A stretch of DNA of 64,000 nucleotides, from assembly GCA_017614995.1 (NCBI GenBank), contig JAGAAX010000029.1, forward strand, positions 1-64,000. Reading direction: 5' to 3'. The position numbers and the translations under genes were made by a program. The number at the start of each line of letters is the position of its first letter. The first letter of the stretch is position 1. Positions 40,622 to 50,644 of the stretch are shown piece after piece. Below the pieces are notes generated by a model. The model worked only from the letters and a program-made list of their open reading frames with translations. It made no database searches and had not been told where the DNA came from. This DNA comes from Spirochaetaceae bacterium (GTDB lineage: Bacteria; Spirochaetota; Spirochaetia; Treponematales; Treponemataceae).

Positions 40622-41815
40622 ATGAAAAGTATCAACTCGCAGTCAGATATAAATGTTTCTCGAATCTTACGGTTAATCTGGCAGAAAAACGGCATAAGCC
40701 GCATAGAAATTGCAGCCGAACTTGGGCTTGATAAGTCAACTGTTACAAAGATTGTTTCGGCTCTACTTGGGGTTGGTATCGTCAAAGAATTTGCACATGG
40801 CATAACAGGGCCGCAGGGCGGGCGCAAGCCGATTTATCTTGAAATCGCCGAAGAATTTGCTGTTGTCGGCGGAATCGAAATTCAAAAAGAAGGGTTTGTC
40901 TGTTGTCTTTTGAACCTTCCGGGGAAGTGCCTTTTTGAGTATCAGGAAAAAATGGACACATCTGACTGCATGGAGATTTTTGCCCGCGCCTGCGGCATCT
41001 TAAAGCTTGAATCGAAAAAACGGAAGATTAATCTAATCGGCATCGGCGTCGGCATTTCGGGCATTATCAACAGCGATTCGGGCGTTATCATGCAGTCGAT
41101 TTCGTTTGAAATTACGGAGCTTTTTCCGTTTACGCAGATTGCATCTGTTCAGGCTGATGTGCCTGTCTTTATAGAGAACGATGCGCGCTGCTGCTGCTAT
41201 AGCGAGCGCACGCTGATGCACGATATGGGTCAGCAGAACAGCCTCTTTATATTGATAGAAATGCGCAAAAAAAGCGGGAAACTTATTGAGTCTAATCAGG
41301 TTTCTGTAGGCGCGGGGCTTGTAATAAACGGAAAAATCTTTAAAGGCACAGAATTTTCAGCAGGTGAATTCCGCTCAATGCTGTGGACAAGCGGACAGCA
41401 CAGGCAGTTTCAGGCTGAAAAGGAAAATCTCGAAGACTTCGGTGCAGTTCTGCCGGACGGCGGTAAAACAGAAGATTCTATCTTTAATGAGCTTGCAAAA
41501 CATGTTGCGTTTTTGACAAATACGCTAAACCTTGAGACTGTGTACATAGGCGGGCTTGAGTCTGAGCTTGAAGAAAAGCTTGTGGAGCTATTTAAAAAGC
41601 GCATTGAGCTTCAGTGGCCTTACGGCTCAAACCACGAAGTTGACGTAAGACTTTCTTCTTTGGGAAATCTTGCCGTTGCTTATGGTGCAGCAGGCATGTT
41701 CCTTGACCGCTTCTTCGCCCTGCCGAGCCTTTCTACGCCGTCAGGCAGCGGGCCGTCTATTCTTGAATCATTGTCGCAGGTAGGCGAGACCGGTCACGCC
41801 GGCAAACTGATTTAA
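40622..41815 (+). CDS. ROK-family regulator (NagC/XylR-like)
   Basis: The protein has 397 residues. An N-terminal winged HTH (INVSRILRLIWQKNGISRIEIAAELGLDKSTVTKIVSALLGVGIVKE, then GPQGGRKPIYLE) is followed by a ROK sugar-sensing domain (VVGGIEIQKEGFVCCLL, LIGIGVGISGIIN, VPVFIENDARCCCYSERT, SVGAGLVINGKIFKGTEFSAGEF). The Cys-rich zinc motif of many ROK proteins is not visible, and the segment there reads SGQHRQFQAEK. No ribosome site precedes ATG 40622. Its target may be nearby sugar genes such as manA. Confidence 0.88.
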   Translation: MKSINSQSDINVSRILRLIWQKNGISRIEIAAELGLDKSTVTKIVSALLGVGIVKEFAHGITGPQGGRKPIYLEIAEEFAVVGGIEIQKEGFVCCLLNLPGKCLFEYQEKMDTSDCMEIFARACGILKLESKKRKINLIGIGVGISGIINSDSGVIMQSISFEITELFPFTQIASVQADVPVFIENDARCCCYSERTLMHDMGQQNSLFILIEMRKKSGKLIESNQVSVGAGLVINGKIFKGTEFSAGEFRSMLWTSGQHRQFQAEKENLEDFGAVLPDGGKTEDSIFNELAKHVAFLTNTLNLETVYIGGLESELEEKLVELFKKRIELQWPYGSNHEVDVRLSSLGNLAVAYGAAGMFLDRFFALPSLSTPSGSGPSILESLSQVGETGHAGKLI

Positions 41816-41905
41816 GCAAAAGACACAGCCTGTGCACAGCAAGCCGCCGAAATTTGTTTTTTTATTTTGATTTACAGAAGAAAATTCTTGAAGTAAAATA
41901 AAGCT

Positions 41906-43771
41906 ATGAAATCATTGAAATATCAGATTGCAGTTTTGTGTGCGCTTACAGCGCTGCTTGTTGTTTTGGGAACTGTTTTTGTTGTCAATTATCAGGCTTC
42001 ACAGTCTTTGGTTTCAGTTTATAGAACCAGTGTAGCTGAAAATGCACAAAATATGGCAGCTCTCGTTGAATCAAAGCTCTCTACTCAGGTTGCCTTGCTT
42101 GAATCTATTGCAAGACGCCCTGCCATTATGTCTCGTGATATTTCTGTTGCGGAAAAGATAGAGTCTTTAAAAGAAGATGCTGTTGCTGCCGAAGTAAACG
42201 GTGTTCTCCGCTATGGCATTGCCGACATGAACGGAATAACCCGTATGACGAACAACGCCTCTTCAAAAGTTTTTGACCGCGATTATTTTCAGGCATCGTG
42301 CAAAGGTGAGAATTTTGTAACAACGCCGATGCTTGCAAAGTCTGATCAGAAATGGATTATGATCTGTTCAACACCTATTAAAGACCAGGACGGTACTGTT
42401 TTTCAGGTTCTCTTTGTTGTAATGAAGGGCAACCTGCTGAGCGACATTATCGCAGAAGTTTCTTCCGGCGAGAACGGTGAAACTTGGATTGTTGACGAAA
42501 ACGGTACTTATATCGGTGCTATGGAATTCGGCAAAGTTACAAATGCGGAAAATCCATATAAGCGCGCCCAGTCAGACAAAAAATATTCAAGTGTTCTTCC
42601 ATTATATACGTCTGCGCTTGCAGGCAATAAAGATGCCGTAGTCTATACAGATACAAACGGCGACCGCTATTTCTGTGGATTTACACCTATCGAAGGCAGA
42701 AAGTGGTTTTTGTTCTCTGAAAAGAACTACAACCTGCTTTCTGAAAAACTTGCAGAACTGTCGTTCGGCATTCTGGTTGTTGCGGCTGTAATGCTTGTAA
42801 TTGCCTGTGTCGTCGCCCTGTTTGTCGGCAATTCAATCGGCAACAAGATGAACATTGTAGAGCGCATTCTGCGCCGCATGTCAGAGGGCAATTACGTTGA
42901 AACCGAAGAAGAGCGCCAGGCTATCGACCTTGTACTCGGCCGCAAAGACGAAATCGGGCGCATGGCAATTGCGCTTGAAGACATGCAGAGCACAACCGTA
43001 AATTTGATTGAAACTATTACCAATTCGGTCAATCAGATTAACGACGGCAACTCTCAGATAACCGCGTCGAGCCAGGCAATTTCTACAGGAGCAAGCCAGC
43101 AGGCTTCGGCAAGCGAACAGATGTCTGCTCAGGTTCAGTCAATCGGTTCGAGCATAAGCAAGACCGCACAGAATACGCAGGGTGCTGTAAAGATTTCTGA
43201 AACTGTTGCAGAAGACGCAAATACCGGCGCTGCGGCTGTTCAAGAAACTTATGACATGATGAAAGAAATTGCCACAAAGGTAAAGCTTATAGATTCTGTC
43301 GCTTCTCAGACAAACAGGCTTGCGCTTAATGCCGCAATTGAGGCTGCGCGCGCAGGCGAGTCTGGCCGCGGTTTTGCTGTTGTTGCAGGCGAAGTCAGAA
43401 AACTTGCCGAAAGAAGCCAGACTGCCGCCGCAGAGATTACGGAACTTACGTCAAAGAGCCTTGCTGTTGCAGAAAATGCAAACGAAAAGATTATCGCCAT
43501 TACAAAGGGCATAAAAGAGACAGCCGAGATTATCAAGGGCATTGGCGACGAATGTGAGGCGCAGAATGCCGAAGTTTCGCAGATTAACACCGGCATTGTT
43601 CAGATGGACAATGTTATTCAGCAGAATGCGTCTGCTTCAGAAGAGCTTGCTTCTATGGCAGAAGAACTTTCGTCACAGACAATGTCCCTTAAAGACACAA
43701 TTTCGTTCTTTCAGATTGAAGAGGATTTTAGTCCCAAGTTAAACACAAAGCGGAAGCTTTTGACAAATTAG
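41906..43771 (+). CDS. Methyl-accepting chemotaxis protein with Cache sensor domain
   Basis: The protein has 621 residues. TM1 (about 8-30), a dCache-type periplasmic domain (about 35-280: [66 protein letters not shown]), TM2 (about 288-312), HAMP (about 313-365) and the signalling domain follow in order. The hairpin tip [41 protein letters not shown] is nearly canonical, with NR replacing the usual NL. It probably senses a small molecule through the Cache domain and controls CheA. It overlaps the convergent FkbM gene by four bases. Confidence 0.95.
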   Translation: MKSLKYQIAVLCALTALLVVLGTVFVVNYQASQSLVSVYRTSVAENAQNMAALVESKLSTQVALLESIARRPAIMSRDISVAEKIESLKEDAVAAEVNGVLRYGIADMNGITRMTNNASSKVFDRDYFQASCKGENFVTTPMLAKSDQKWIMICSTPIKDQDGTVFQVLFVVMKGNLLSDIIAEVSSGENGETWIVDENGTYIGAMEFGKVTNAENPYKRAQSDKKYSSVLPLYTSALAGNKDAVVYTDTNGDRYFCGFTPIEGRKWFLFSEKNYNLLSEKLAELSFGILVVAAVMLVIACVVALFVGNSIGNKMNIVERILRRMSEGNYVETEEERQAIDLVLGRKDEIGRMAIALEDMQSTTVNLIETITNSVNQINDGNSQITASSQAISTGASQQASASEQMSAQVQSIGSSISKTAQNTQGAVKISETVAEDANTGAAAVQETYDMMKEIATKVKLIDSVASQTNRLALNAAIEAARAGESGRGFAVVAGEVRKLAERSQTAAAEITELTSKSLAVAENANEKIIAITKGIKETAEIIKGIGDECEAQNAEVSQINTGIVQMDNVIQQNASASEELASMAEELSSQTMSLKDTISFFQIEEDFSPKLNTKRKLLTN

Positions 43772-44856
43772 GGGAGAAAGTACATTACCGTTTCGTCTGA
43801 AACTTCTGAATAGTGGCGCATAAAAATGCGGTAGCCGCTGTCTATTGAAAGTACCTGCTCAGGTATTTTCCAAAAATCGTCCGGCTTGTGGTAGACGCAT
43901 ACTGCAAGTGCAGGGCGGTTTTTTTTGATTGCCTGTACTGCACCGCGGAGAGCTGCTGATTCTTCGCCCTCAATGTCCATTTTGATGAAGTCAATCTTCG
44001 TTTCTGATCCGATGAAGCTGTCGAGCGTGTCTATCTCAATTTCAGTTTCACCGTCTTTGTCGATGCAGCTTGCAAGTCCCTTTGAACTGAACCTTACGGT
44101 GCTCTTTTTATCCGAAAGACCTTTTTCAACAAAAAAGATGTTCTTGAAATCTTTAAGATTTTCCTCCGCCTTTTTTAGAAAGTGCTTTTCAGGCTCAAAC
44201 AGATAAATTTCAGCGTAATCCGGGTAGTTTTTGATAAACTCTAAGCTTGTGTCGCCTGTAAAGCCGCCGACATCGGCAAAAACCGGTGCTTGCGGCAGAT
44301 TTAAGAAGGACTCAAAATACTGCGTCTGTTCCGGCTGGGCTGCTTGGGCTTCAAGTTCAAAGTCTTTAAGATAGCGCATGTCGCCGCTGTGTTTGAAATT
44401 GACTAGGTTATAAAAAGTGCTTTTCGATTCTTCATCGGCGAGCATGTCATAGATTCTGCTGTATTTGCTGAAATTCTGCTCTATGTCCTCTGCCCAACCC
44501 GAAAAGTGATAGACTTTAACGCGGCTTTTTGTCTTTACTGAAAACGAAAAGCAGTCCATATTGCGGAATCTGTAGCCGGACAAAAGCCTTTTGACAGCCG
44601 CCGCGCCGTTTGTTTCACAGACTAAAACAAGGTCATTGTCTTGCACCGCGTTGATAAGAACAACCGGCTTGCCAAGGAATTCGGTCTTGCGGCTTTTTGT
44701 CGTAACAAAGCCGTCAATTTCAAGCTCTTGAGAAAAATCTGCGGCAAGCGGGTTTAGCCCGAAAAGGTATTTTTTGCCCTTATAGCGGCTGTCTAAAAAG
44801 TCGCTTATAAAAGCTTGAGAAAAGCTGTCTATGCAGAGTTCATTTAGCCGGAGCAT
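43768..44856 (-). CDS. FkbM-family methyltransferase
   Basis: The protein has 362 residues. The C-terminal 180 residues are the FkbM domain: [20 protein letters not shown] (SAM loop), [65 protein letters not shown]. The N-terminal half is not recognised but may bind a nucleotide-sugar or acceptor. The substrate is unknown. Members methylate sugars or small molecules. It begins seven bases after the GH2 gene stop and is probably co-transcribed with it. Confidence 0.85.
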   Translation of the reverse strand: MLRLNELCIDSFSQAFISDFLDSRYKGKKYLFGLNPLAADFSQELEIDGFVTTKSRKTEFLGKPVVLINAVQDNDLVLVCETNGAAAVKRLLSGYRFRNMDCFSFSVKTKSRVKVYHFSGWAEDIEQNFSKYSRIYDMLADEESKSTFYNLVNFKHSGDMRYLKDFELEAQAAQPEQTQYFESFLNLPQAPVFADVGGFTGDTSLEFIKNYPDYAEIYLFEPEKHFLKKAEENLKDFKNIFFVEKGLSDKKSTVRFSSKGLASCIDKDGETEIEIDTLDSFIGSETKIDFIKMDIEGEESAALRGAVQAIKKNRPALAVCVYHKPDDFWKIPEQVLSIDSGYRIFMRHYSEVSDETVMYFLP

Positions 44857-44863
44857 AAGCGCC

Positions 44864-47398
44864 TTACTTGTATGTGTCTCTTAAAGACGTAATTCTTAAG
44901 GAATTCTGAAAGCTAGTCAGGCTTATGGCTCGTGCCTTTTTGACTGTTCCTTTTTCGGTTACTTCGTCGCGCAGGGCAAAGCGCAGAATCTCTTTTTGGC
45001 CGGGCAGCAGCGTCAAAAAGTTTCTGTTAAAAAGCCCCGAAATATTTTCGGCTTCTATGCTCACGAAAAATGCCGGCCGCTTTGCGCTTAGTTCAATTTC
45101 AAACTGAGAAGCTTTTAGCCCTCCGTCAAGAGCGCGCACAACAGCGCTAATTTCCGGCTTTTCAAGCGGTGCTTTTTTGGGTTCTTCTAAAAACAAAGAG
45201 GTCTGAAGGCTTCCATTTATAGAGGCGTATAAAAAACTTTTGGCTTCAAAGCCGTCAAGCGGAAATTCAAAAACCTTAAGGCTGCTGTCCGCCTCAATTG
45301 TGACACATTCTGAAAAGCGCTTTATCTCGTTTCCGCAGAAGTCAAAGTTTTGAAGCAAAATCTCTGCCTTACAGGCTTTGTCTGTGTCGTTGTGCGCAAA
45401 AACGTAAACTTTTCCGTCTTTTTTAAAAAGCGCGGTGTTTACCGGTGCAAAAAAATCTTTTGCTGCGTAATGCAGAAGCTTCCATTTGCCGCTGTATTCT
45501 ATTGACGACCAAGAGGCAACCGGCCACACATCGTTGAGCTGCCAGATTATCGCGCCCATGCAGAGCGGGCGGAGACTGCGCCAATAGTCTACGGCGGTTT
45601 TTATCGCGAGTGCCTGCTGAACCTGGCTCAAGTAAAGCATGTTGGCGAAGCCTTCCGGAAACCTGAAATAGCGTGAGATATTTTCTATTATAATGGAGTT
45701 TCCGCGGTTGTTTTTCTGGTGGTGCTCCATTACGGGGCTTGTGAGGTTAAGCTCTGATTCTGGTGCGTAGCGTTTTACGCCCTCTAAAGACGGAAACGAC
45801 TGGTAGCCGAATTCTGAGACGAAGCGCGGCTTTATGTCGTAATATGCTTCAAACGGCTTGCCTTCGTGCCAGACTGACCAATAGTGCATGTCGCCTTTGC
45901 CGTCGGCGTGCCAGTTGTCGGCAAAATCGTTTTCGCCGGCAGACGGCGAGCTTGGCCACCACGTTCTTGTGCCGTCAAGCTCTTTTATCGTCTTGCCCAA
46001 AACGCCCTCGTTGAGCCTGTCGTAGCCGATAAGGTAGAGGTCGCGGTTTGTCCTAGATTCTTCGTACCAGTTGAACGCGCCTAAAACCTCGTTGTTGCCG
46101 CACCATATTGCGATGCAGGGGTGGCTTTGCAGGCGCTTAACTTGGTGTGTGATTTCGTCTTTAACGCTTGCCAAAAATTCGGTTGTAGCAGGGTAGAGCG
46201 AGCACGCGAACATACAGTCCTGCCAGACTAAAATGCCTTTTCTGTCGCAAAGCTCGTAGAAGTAGTCTGTTTCGTATTGTCCGCCGCCCCAGACGCGCAC
46301 GCAGTTCTGGTTTGCCGCAACTAAATCTGATAAAAGCCGCTCATATTTTGCTTTTGTCTGTCTTGAAGGCAGCGCGTCGCATGGAATCCAGTTTGAGCCT
46401 TTTGCGAAAACCGCTCTGCCGTTCACCTCGAAATAAAGGCTTTTGCCGTCCTTGTCGGCTTTTGAAACTACTTTCAGCGTGCGGAATGCTGTCTTTTTGC
46501 AGAGCCGCTGACCTATGGTTCTTACTACTATATTGTAAAGCACGTTCTCTTTTGGTGTGCCTTGCGACGCGCATGACGCAGGCTGCCAGATTTCCGGCTC
46601 TTTTACGCACAGCGTTTTGGTAAAGCGGTTTTCGCCTTTTTTAAGTTGAACGCTAAAGGTCTTTTCTGCAGCCGGTGTTGCTTCTGTCTCTTTTGTGATT
46701 CTGAACGTAAAAGTTTTTTTGCAGTCTTTTATAGCTGTGCATGTAACGGTAAGTGAAGCTGCCCAGTTGCCGCTTTTTTGAGCCTCTCTGGATTCGGGTT
46801 CAGCCACAAATTCAAGATAGTCTAAAAGGCAGTCTGAAGTCTGTTCAATGCATATACCGCCGTAAATGCCGGAAGCCATAATACATGGTCCCCAGTCCCA
46901 GCCGCCATGGCACTGAATTTTGCGCACAAAATTGCGGTTAGGCGAATAAACAGGAGCTTTTGAGTCCGGCACAATGTACGGATGCTTTGCGGCAAGCTCT
47001 TCTGCATGTTTTTCAGTCGATTCAAAGACAAGCTTTAACTTGTTTTTCCCGGCTTTAAGTGTTTCTGTTATGTCAAAGCGCCAGCGCTTAAAGTAATTGT
47101 CGCAAATTCCTGCTTCTTTTCCGTTTAAAATGACGCGGACGAAAGTATCGGCAGATTCAATTACAAGAAACTGTCTGCCCGTAAGAAAGGCGGTTTTAAG
47201 CTCAAAAGTTCTTTCTGCAATCCAGTCAGTCTTGCCGACCCACTGAATGTCAAGCTCGTTCTCGGCATAATACGGGTCTGGAATCTGATTTGCATCAATA
47301 AGGGCAGAATGAATGTCTCCCGGAATCTGAATGTCTATATTTGCTGTGCGCCCGTCGGCAGAAGCCAAATTCCATTTTCCGTTTAAGTTTAAGGTCAT
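44864..47398 (-). CDS. GH2 beta-mannosidase
   Basis: The protein is about 844 residues with no signal peptide. It removes mannose from the non-reducing end of beta-mannosides. The jelly-roll domain (LNLNGKWNLASADGRTANIDIQIPGDIHSAL, PYYAENELDIQWVGKTDW) is typical of beta-mannosidase. The barrel has VFAKGSNWIPCDALPSRQTKAKYERLL, acid/base Glu437 in IWCGNNEVLGAF, nucleophile Glu529 in RFVSEFGYQSFPS, and CMGAIIWQLNDVWPVASWSSIEY. CGGAGA precedes ATG 47398. It works with ManA and possibly GH5 in mannan use. Confidence 0.93.
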   Translation of the reverse strand: MTLNLNGKWNLASADGRTANIDIQIPGDIHSALIDANQIPDPYYAENELDIQWVGKTDWIAERTFELKTAFLTGRQFLVIESADTFVRVILNGKEAGICDNYFKRWRFDITETLKAGKNKLKLVFESTEKHAEELAAKHPYIVPDSKAPVYSPNRNFVRKIQCHGGWDWGPCIMASGIYGGICIEQTSDCLLDYLEFVAEPESREAQKSGNWAASLTVTCTAIKDCKKTFTFRITKETEATPAAEKTFSVQLKKGENRFTKTLCVKEPEIWQPASCASQGTPKENVLYNIVVRTIGQRLCKKTAFRTLKVVSKADKDGKSLYFEVNGRAVFAKGSNWIPCDALPSRQTKAKYERLLSDLVAANQNCVRVWGGGQYETDYFYELCDRKGILVWQDCMFACSLYPATTEFLASVKDEITHQVKRLQSHPCIAIWCGNNEVLGAFNWYEESRTNRDLYLIGYDRLNEGVLGKTIKELDGTRTWWPSSPSAGENDFADNWHADGKGDMHYWSVWHEGKPFEAYYDIKPRFVSEFGYQSFPSLEGVKRYAPESELNLTSPVMEHHQKNNRGNSIIIENISRYFRFPEGFANMLYLSQVQQALAIKTAVDYWRSLRPLCMGAIIWQLNDVWPVASWSSIEYSGKWKLLHYAAKDFFAPVNTALFKKDGKVYVFAHNDTDKACKAEILLQNFDFCGNEIKRFSECVTIEADSSLKVFEFPLDGFEAKSFLYASINGSLQTSLFLEEPKKAPLEKPEISAVVRALDGGLKASQFEIELSAKRPAFFVSIEAENISGLFNRNFLTLLPGQKEILRFALRDEVTEKGTVKKARAISLTSFQNSLRITSLRDTYK

Positions 47399-47558
47399 AA
47401 AATCTCCGGAAAAGCGTTTTCTTCGTTTTGGGAACATATCATTTTATTCTAGTCTGTGCAAGTGTTTCGGTTTTTGAATACATAGGAAGCGTGCTAAAAC
47501 TCAGCCGTTGACAAACTTTTAGATTGCGGTTTAAAGTTTTGTATTGAGGTAAAAAAAT

Positions 47559-49340
47559 TTGATAACTGCAACCGGCGCACAGATAATTATAAAGATTCTC
47601 GAAAGTAAAGGCATAAAAACGGTTTTTGGCATTCCGGGCGGAATGATTCTACCGTTGTATGATGAGCTTGCCAAAAGCAAGATTCAGCATGTGCTTGTAA
47701 GGCAGGAACAGGCAGGTGGCTTTATGGCGCAGGGTGCGGCGCGCATAACAGGCAAAGCGGCTGTCTGCCTTGCAACAAGCGGCCCTGGCGCAATGAACCT
47801 TTTGACAGCAATTGCAGACGCGCGCTCCGATTCTGTGCCGCTTATAGCTATAACCGGTCAGGTTGATTCGGCTGCTGTCGGCACAGACGCTTTTCAGGAG
47901 ACAGACACATTCGGGCTTTCTATGCCGATCTGCAAGCACAGCACAATGGTAAAATCTGCAAAAGAGCTGCTCGACGTGCTGCCAAAAGCTTTTGATATTG
48001 CAGAAAGCGGCCGCCCAGGGCCAGTGCTTATCGATGTGCCGCACGACGTTTTTGAAGATAAATGCTCGTTTGCAAGCTGGAATTTTCTTGATGAACTTAA
48101 CAAAGACAAAACCGAAAGTCCGCGCTATGTGCACACGCCATACACGCGCAAAATGCAGAGCCTTGACTCGCTCTGCGCGGTAAGTTCAGATTTATTTGCA
48201 AAATCAGGCAGGGCAGTGCTTTTTTGCGGCGGCGGCGCGGTCTGTTCCAAAGGTGCACCGGCTTTAATTCAGCAGTTTTCGCAAAAATTCAGTGTTCCGG
48301 TTTGTACTTCGCTAATGGGGCTTACTGTAGAGCCTTTTGGCACGCCGCTTTTTTGCGGAATGGTCGGAATGCATGGCTCTTATACGGCAAACCGCGCAAT
48401 GTATGAGTCAGACTTGGTAATTGCCGTCGGCGTGCGCTTTGACGACCGCGCAACCGGCATAGCTGAAAAATTCTGTCCAAATGCAAAGATAATTCACATT
48501 GATATAGATGCCGCCGAGATAAACAAAATCTATCAGAGCAGTGTCGCCATCTCGTGCGATGCGGCAGAGGCACTTGCTGTGCTGCTTAAAAAGATAGACA
48601 CGCCTGAATGCCGCCCGGCTGTAGAGCGCAACAAAGAATTCTGGCTGAAAAATATTCCACTCTACGCAAAAGAAATGGAAACTATTTACCCCAAAGACGA
48701 AAAGCATCCGGCGCAGTTTTTGCCGAGAATAGAGGCTTTGTACAGAAAGCTTCACGCGGACAAATGCCCTTATGTAACAACCGACGTAGGTCAGCACCAG
48801 ATGTTTGTGGCGCAGTGCTTTCCGTTCAGATTTGAACGCCAGCTTTTGACTTCGGGCAGTTTGGGCACTATGGGCTTCGGGCTGCCGGCGGCAATTGGTG
48901 CTGCCATGCAGTGCCGCACTACAGCGCAGTGCCAAGACCGGCGTGTTCTGTGCTTTTCGGGCGACGGTTCGATTCTTATGAATATACAGGAGCTTGCGAC
49001 ACTTGCCGAGCAGAATCTTGATGTTACGGTGTTTGTGCTTGACAACGAGTGCCTCGGCATGGTGCGCCAGCAGCAGCAGGTTTTGTACAAGGCAAACTAT
49101 TCGGGCGTTTTCTATTCCAAGATGCCGGACTTTGTGGCTTTGGCAGAATCTTTCGGCATTAAGGCTTTTGAGCTTGCTGATTTTTCGCGCTTTGACGAGA
49201 TTATGGAACAGGCTTTGTCGGGCTCTGGCGCAAGATTTGTACATATTCCGATGGAGCAGTACAATGTTCTGCCGTTTGTGGCTGGCGGCAAGCCGAATAT
49301 TGAAGCTATAAGGGCGGGCAAATGTACGAAATCGAAATAA
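47559..49340 (+). CDS. ilvB: Acetolactate synthase large subunit
   Basis: The protein has 593 residues. It condenses two pyruvates, or pyruvate and 2-oxobutyrate, in branched-chain amino-acid synthesis, using TPP and FAD. Catalytic Glu50 is in LVRQEQAGGFMAQG. TSGPGAMNLLTAIADA and FQETDTFGLSMPICKHS follow. The TPP motif is GDGSILMNIQELATLAEQNLDVTVFVLDN. The start is TTG 47559 with TGAGGT ahead, since the next Met is residue 29. No regulatory subunit gene (ilvN) is adjacent. The CYTH gene overlaps its end by 19 bases. Confidence 0.93.
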   Translation: MITATGAQIIIKILESKGIKTVFGIPGGMILPLYDELAKSKIQHVLVRQEQAGGFMAQGAARITGKAAVCLATSGPGAMNLLTAIADARSDSVPLIAITGQVDSAAVGTDAFQETDTFGLSMPICKHSTMVKSAKELLDVLPKAFDIAESGRPGPVLIDVPHDVFEDKCSFASWNFLDELNKDKTESPRYVHTPYTRKMQSLDSLCAVSSDLFAKSGRAVLFCGGGAVCSKGAPALIQQFSQKFSVPVCTSLMGLTVEPFGTPLFCGMVGMHGSYTANRAMYESDLVIAVGVRFDDRATGIAEKFCPNAKIIHIDIDAAEINKIYQSSVAISCDAAEALAVLLKKIDTPECRPAVERNKEFWLKNIPLYAKEMETIYPKDEKHPAQFLPRIEALYRKLHADKCPYVTTDVGQHQMFVAQCFPFRFERQLLTSGSLGTMGFGLPAAIGAAMQCRTTAQCQDRRVLCFSGDGSILMNIQELATLAEQNLDVTVFVLDNECLGMVRQQQQVLYKANYSGVFYSKMPDFVALAESFGIKAFELADFSRFDEIMEQALSGSGARFVHIPMEQYNVLPFVAGGKPNIEAIRAGKCTKSK

Positions 49341-49873
49341 AGGCATGGGACAAAAGCCCTGGCGAAACTGAAAAGCTTACCGCCGCTTTTGCAGGCTACG
49401 AAGGCTTTTTTGATAAATCTGATGTCTATTACAAGCAGAAAGTGCCGCCTAAGCAGAGCGTAAGGCTCAGACTTGAAAAATCTTTTGTTGACGGCAAAGA
49501 GCCGGAAGAAAAGAATTGGGTTACTTACAAACAGAAAGAGCGCCGCGAGAATGGGCTTGAAGTAAACAGAGAAATCGAATTTAAGGTTTCTGACGGCGGT
49601 GCGTTTTTGGCAATGCTTGAAGGCTTGGGCTTTTCGCTTTCGCTTAAAAAGCACAAAAAGACAAAAAGCTACCATTATAAAGAATTTCACATTGAGCTTG
49701 TTGAGGTTGAAGGCTTGGGCAATTTTGTTGAAATTGAAACACTTCAAGAAGACGAAAAGCCAGAGACAGTGCAGAAAATGCAGAATGCGCTTTATGAAGT
49801 TCTTGAAAAATGCGGAATCTCAAAAGACGCTGTTGAAAAGCGCTATTATTCAGAATTATTAAGAGAGCTGTAA
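49322..49873 (+). CDS. CYTH-domain protein (class IV cyclase/ThTPase family)
   Basis: The protein has 183 residues. The N-terminal EIEIKAWD (the ExExK signature) is followed by alternating basic/acidic strands: VRLRLEK, WVTYKQKER, NREIEFKV, KKTKSYHYKEFHIELVEVEGLGNFVEIET. The last matches the CyaB-type substrate tunnel. It is related to class IV adenylate cyclases and triphosphatases. Activity cannot be decided from sequence. It is translationally coupled to ilvB by a 19-base overlap. Confidence 0.88.
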   Translation: MYEIEIKAWDKSPGETEKLTAAFAGYEGFFDKSDVYYKQKVPPKQSVRLRLEKSFVDGKEPEEKNWVTYKQKERRENGLEVNREIEFKVSDGGAFLAMLEGLGFSLSLKKHKKTKSYHYKEFHIELVEVEGLGNFVEIETLQEDEKPETVQKMQNALYEVLEKCGISKDAVEKRYYSELLREL

Positions 49874-49965
49874 AAAAATTTCGATTTTAAACTTTACGAT
49901 AATGATTCTTTATGGTAACTTAAGCTTAATTTTGCATTATTAAATGAAAATAAATGGAGGAAATT

Positions 49966-50625
49966 ATGTTTGATAGGGCATCTTATAAAGGGGCTGCAAA
50001 GGAACGTCTGCGGGGCACTTGGTTTCCTGCTGCGGCAATTGTAACTATTGTTTATTTTGTGGTTGAAGCGCTTGTTTCTCGTCTTGCTAATAAAGACAAC
50101 TATACAATGAGCATTGTGGCTAGTGTTTTGAATATAGTTGTGTCTGGTGTTTTTACTATTGCTATGGCTCATTTTTATTTGGAATATAACAAGCTTGAGG
50201 CTGGTGTAAAGCCTGAATTCAGCACCTTTATTGACGGTTTTAGCTATTATATTAAAGGAATCCTCGGAATTTTGTGGTTTTTTATCTGGTATTTTTTGTG
50301 GACTCTTTTGTTTATTATTCCTGGAATTATAAAAGCCATTGCATATTCGCAGATGTTCTATATTCTTGCTGAAAATCCGAATATTTCAGTTTCTAAGGCG
50401 ATGCGCATGAGCATTGAAATGACTAAAGGTCATAAGGCAGATATTTTTATGACATATTTAAGTTTTATCGGCTGGTTTTTGCTGTCTTGTCTTACATGTG
50501 GAATTCTTTTTATTTGGACTGTGCCTTATATACAGCTTACGTTTGTAAACGTCTATCAGTATCTTAAGTCTGAAGCTTTGAGAACAGGTTCTCTTACACA
50601 GGCTGATTTTGACGAAGGCAAATAA
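49966..50625 (+). CDS. DUF975 family membrane protein
   Basis: The protein is about 219 residues. The N-terminal FDRASYKGAAKERLRGTWFPAAAIVTIVYF is the family hallmark. About five transmembrane segments follow, and the central motif IIPGIIKAIAYSQMFYILAENPNISVSKAMRMSIEMTKGHKADIF is typical. Its function is unknown. TGGAGG precedes ATG 49966. The SppA gene starts 19 bases after its stop. Confidence 0.9.
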   Translation: MFDRASYKGAAKERLRGTWFPAAAIVTIVYFVVEALVSRLANKDNYTMSIVASVLNIVVSGVFTIAMAHFYLEYNKLEAGVKPEFSTFIDGFSYYIKGILGILWFFIWYFLWTLLFIIPGIIKAIAYSQMFYILAENPNISVSKAMRMSIEMTKGHKADIFMTYLSFIGWFLLSCLTCGILFIWTVPYIQLTFVNVYQYLKSEALRTGSLTQADFDEGK

Positions 50626-50644
50626 GGCTTGCACTGGAGTTTTT

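Noticed and set aside
47441-47558. Possible riboswitch or T-box before ilvB
   Set aside because: Only about 120 bases with no specifier-like or aptamer-like structure could be seen.
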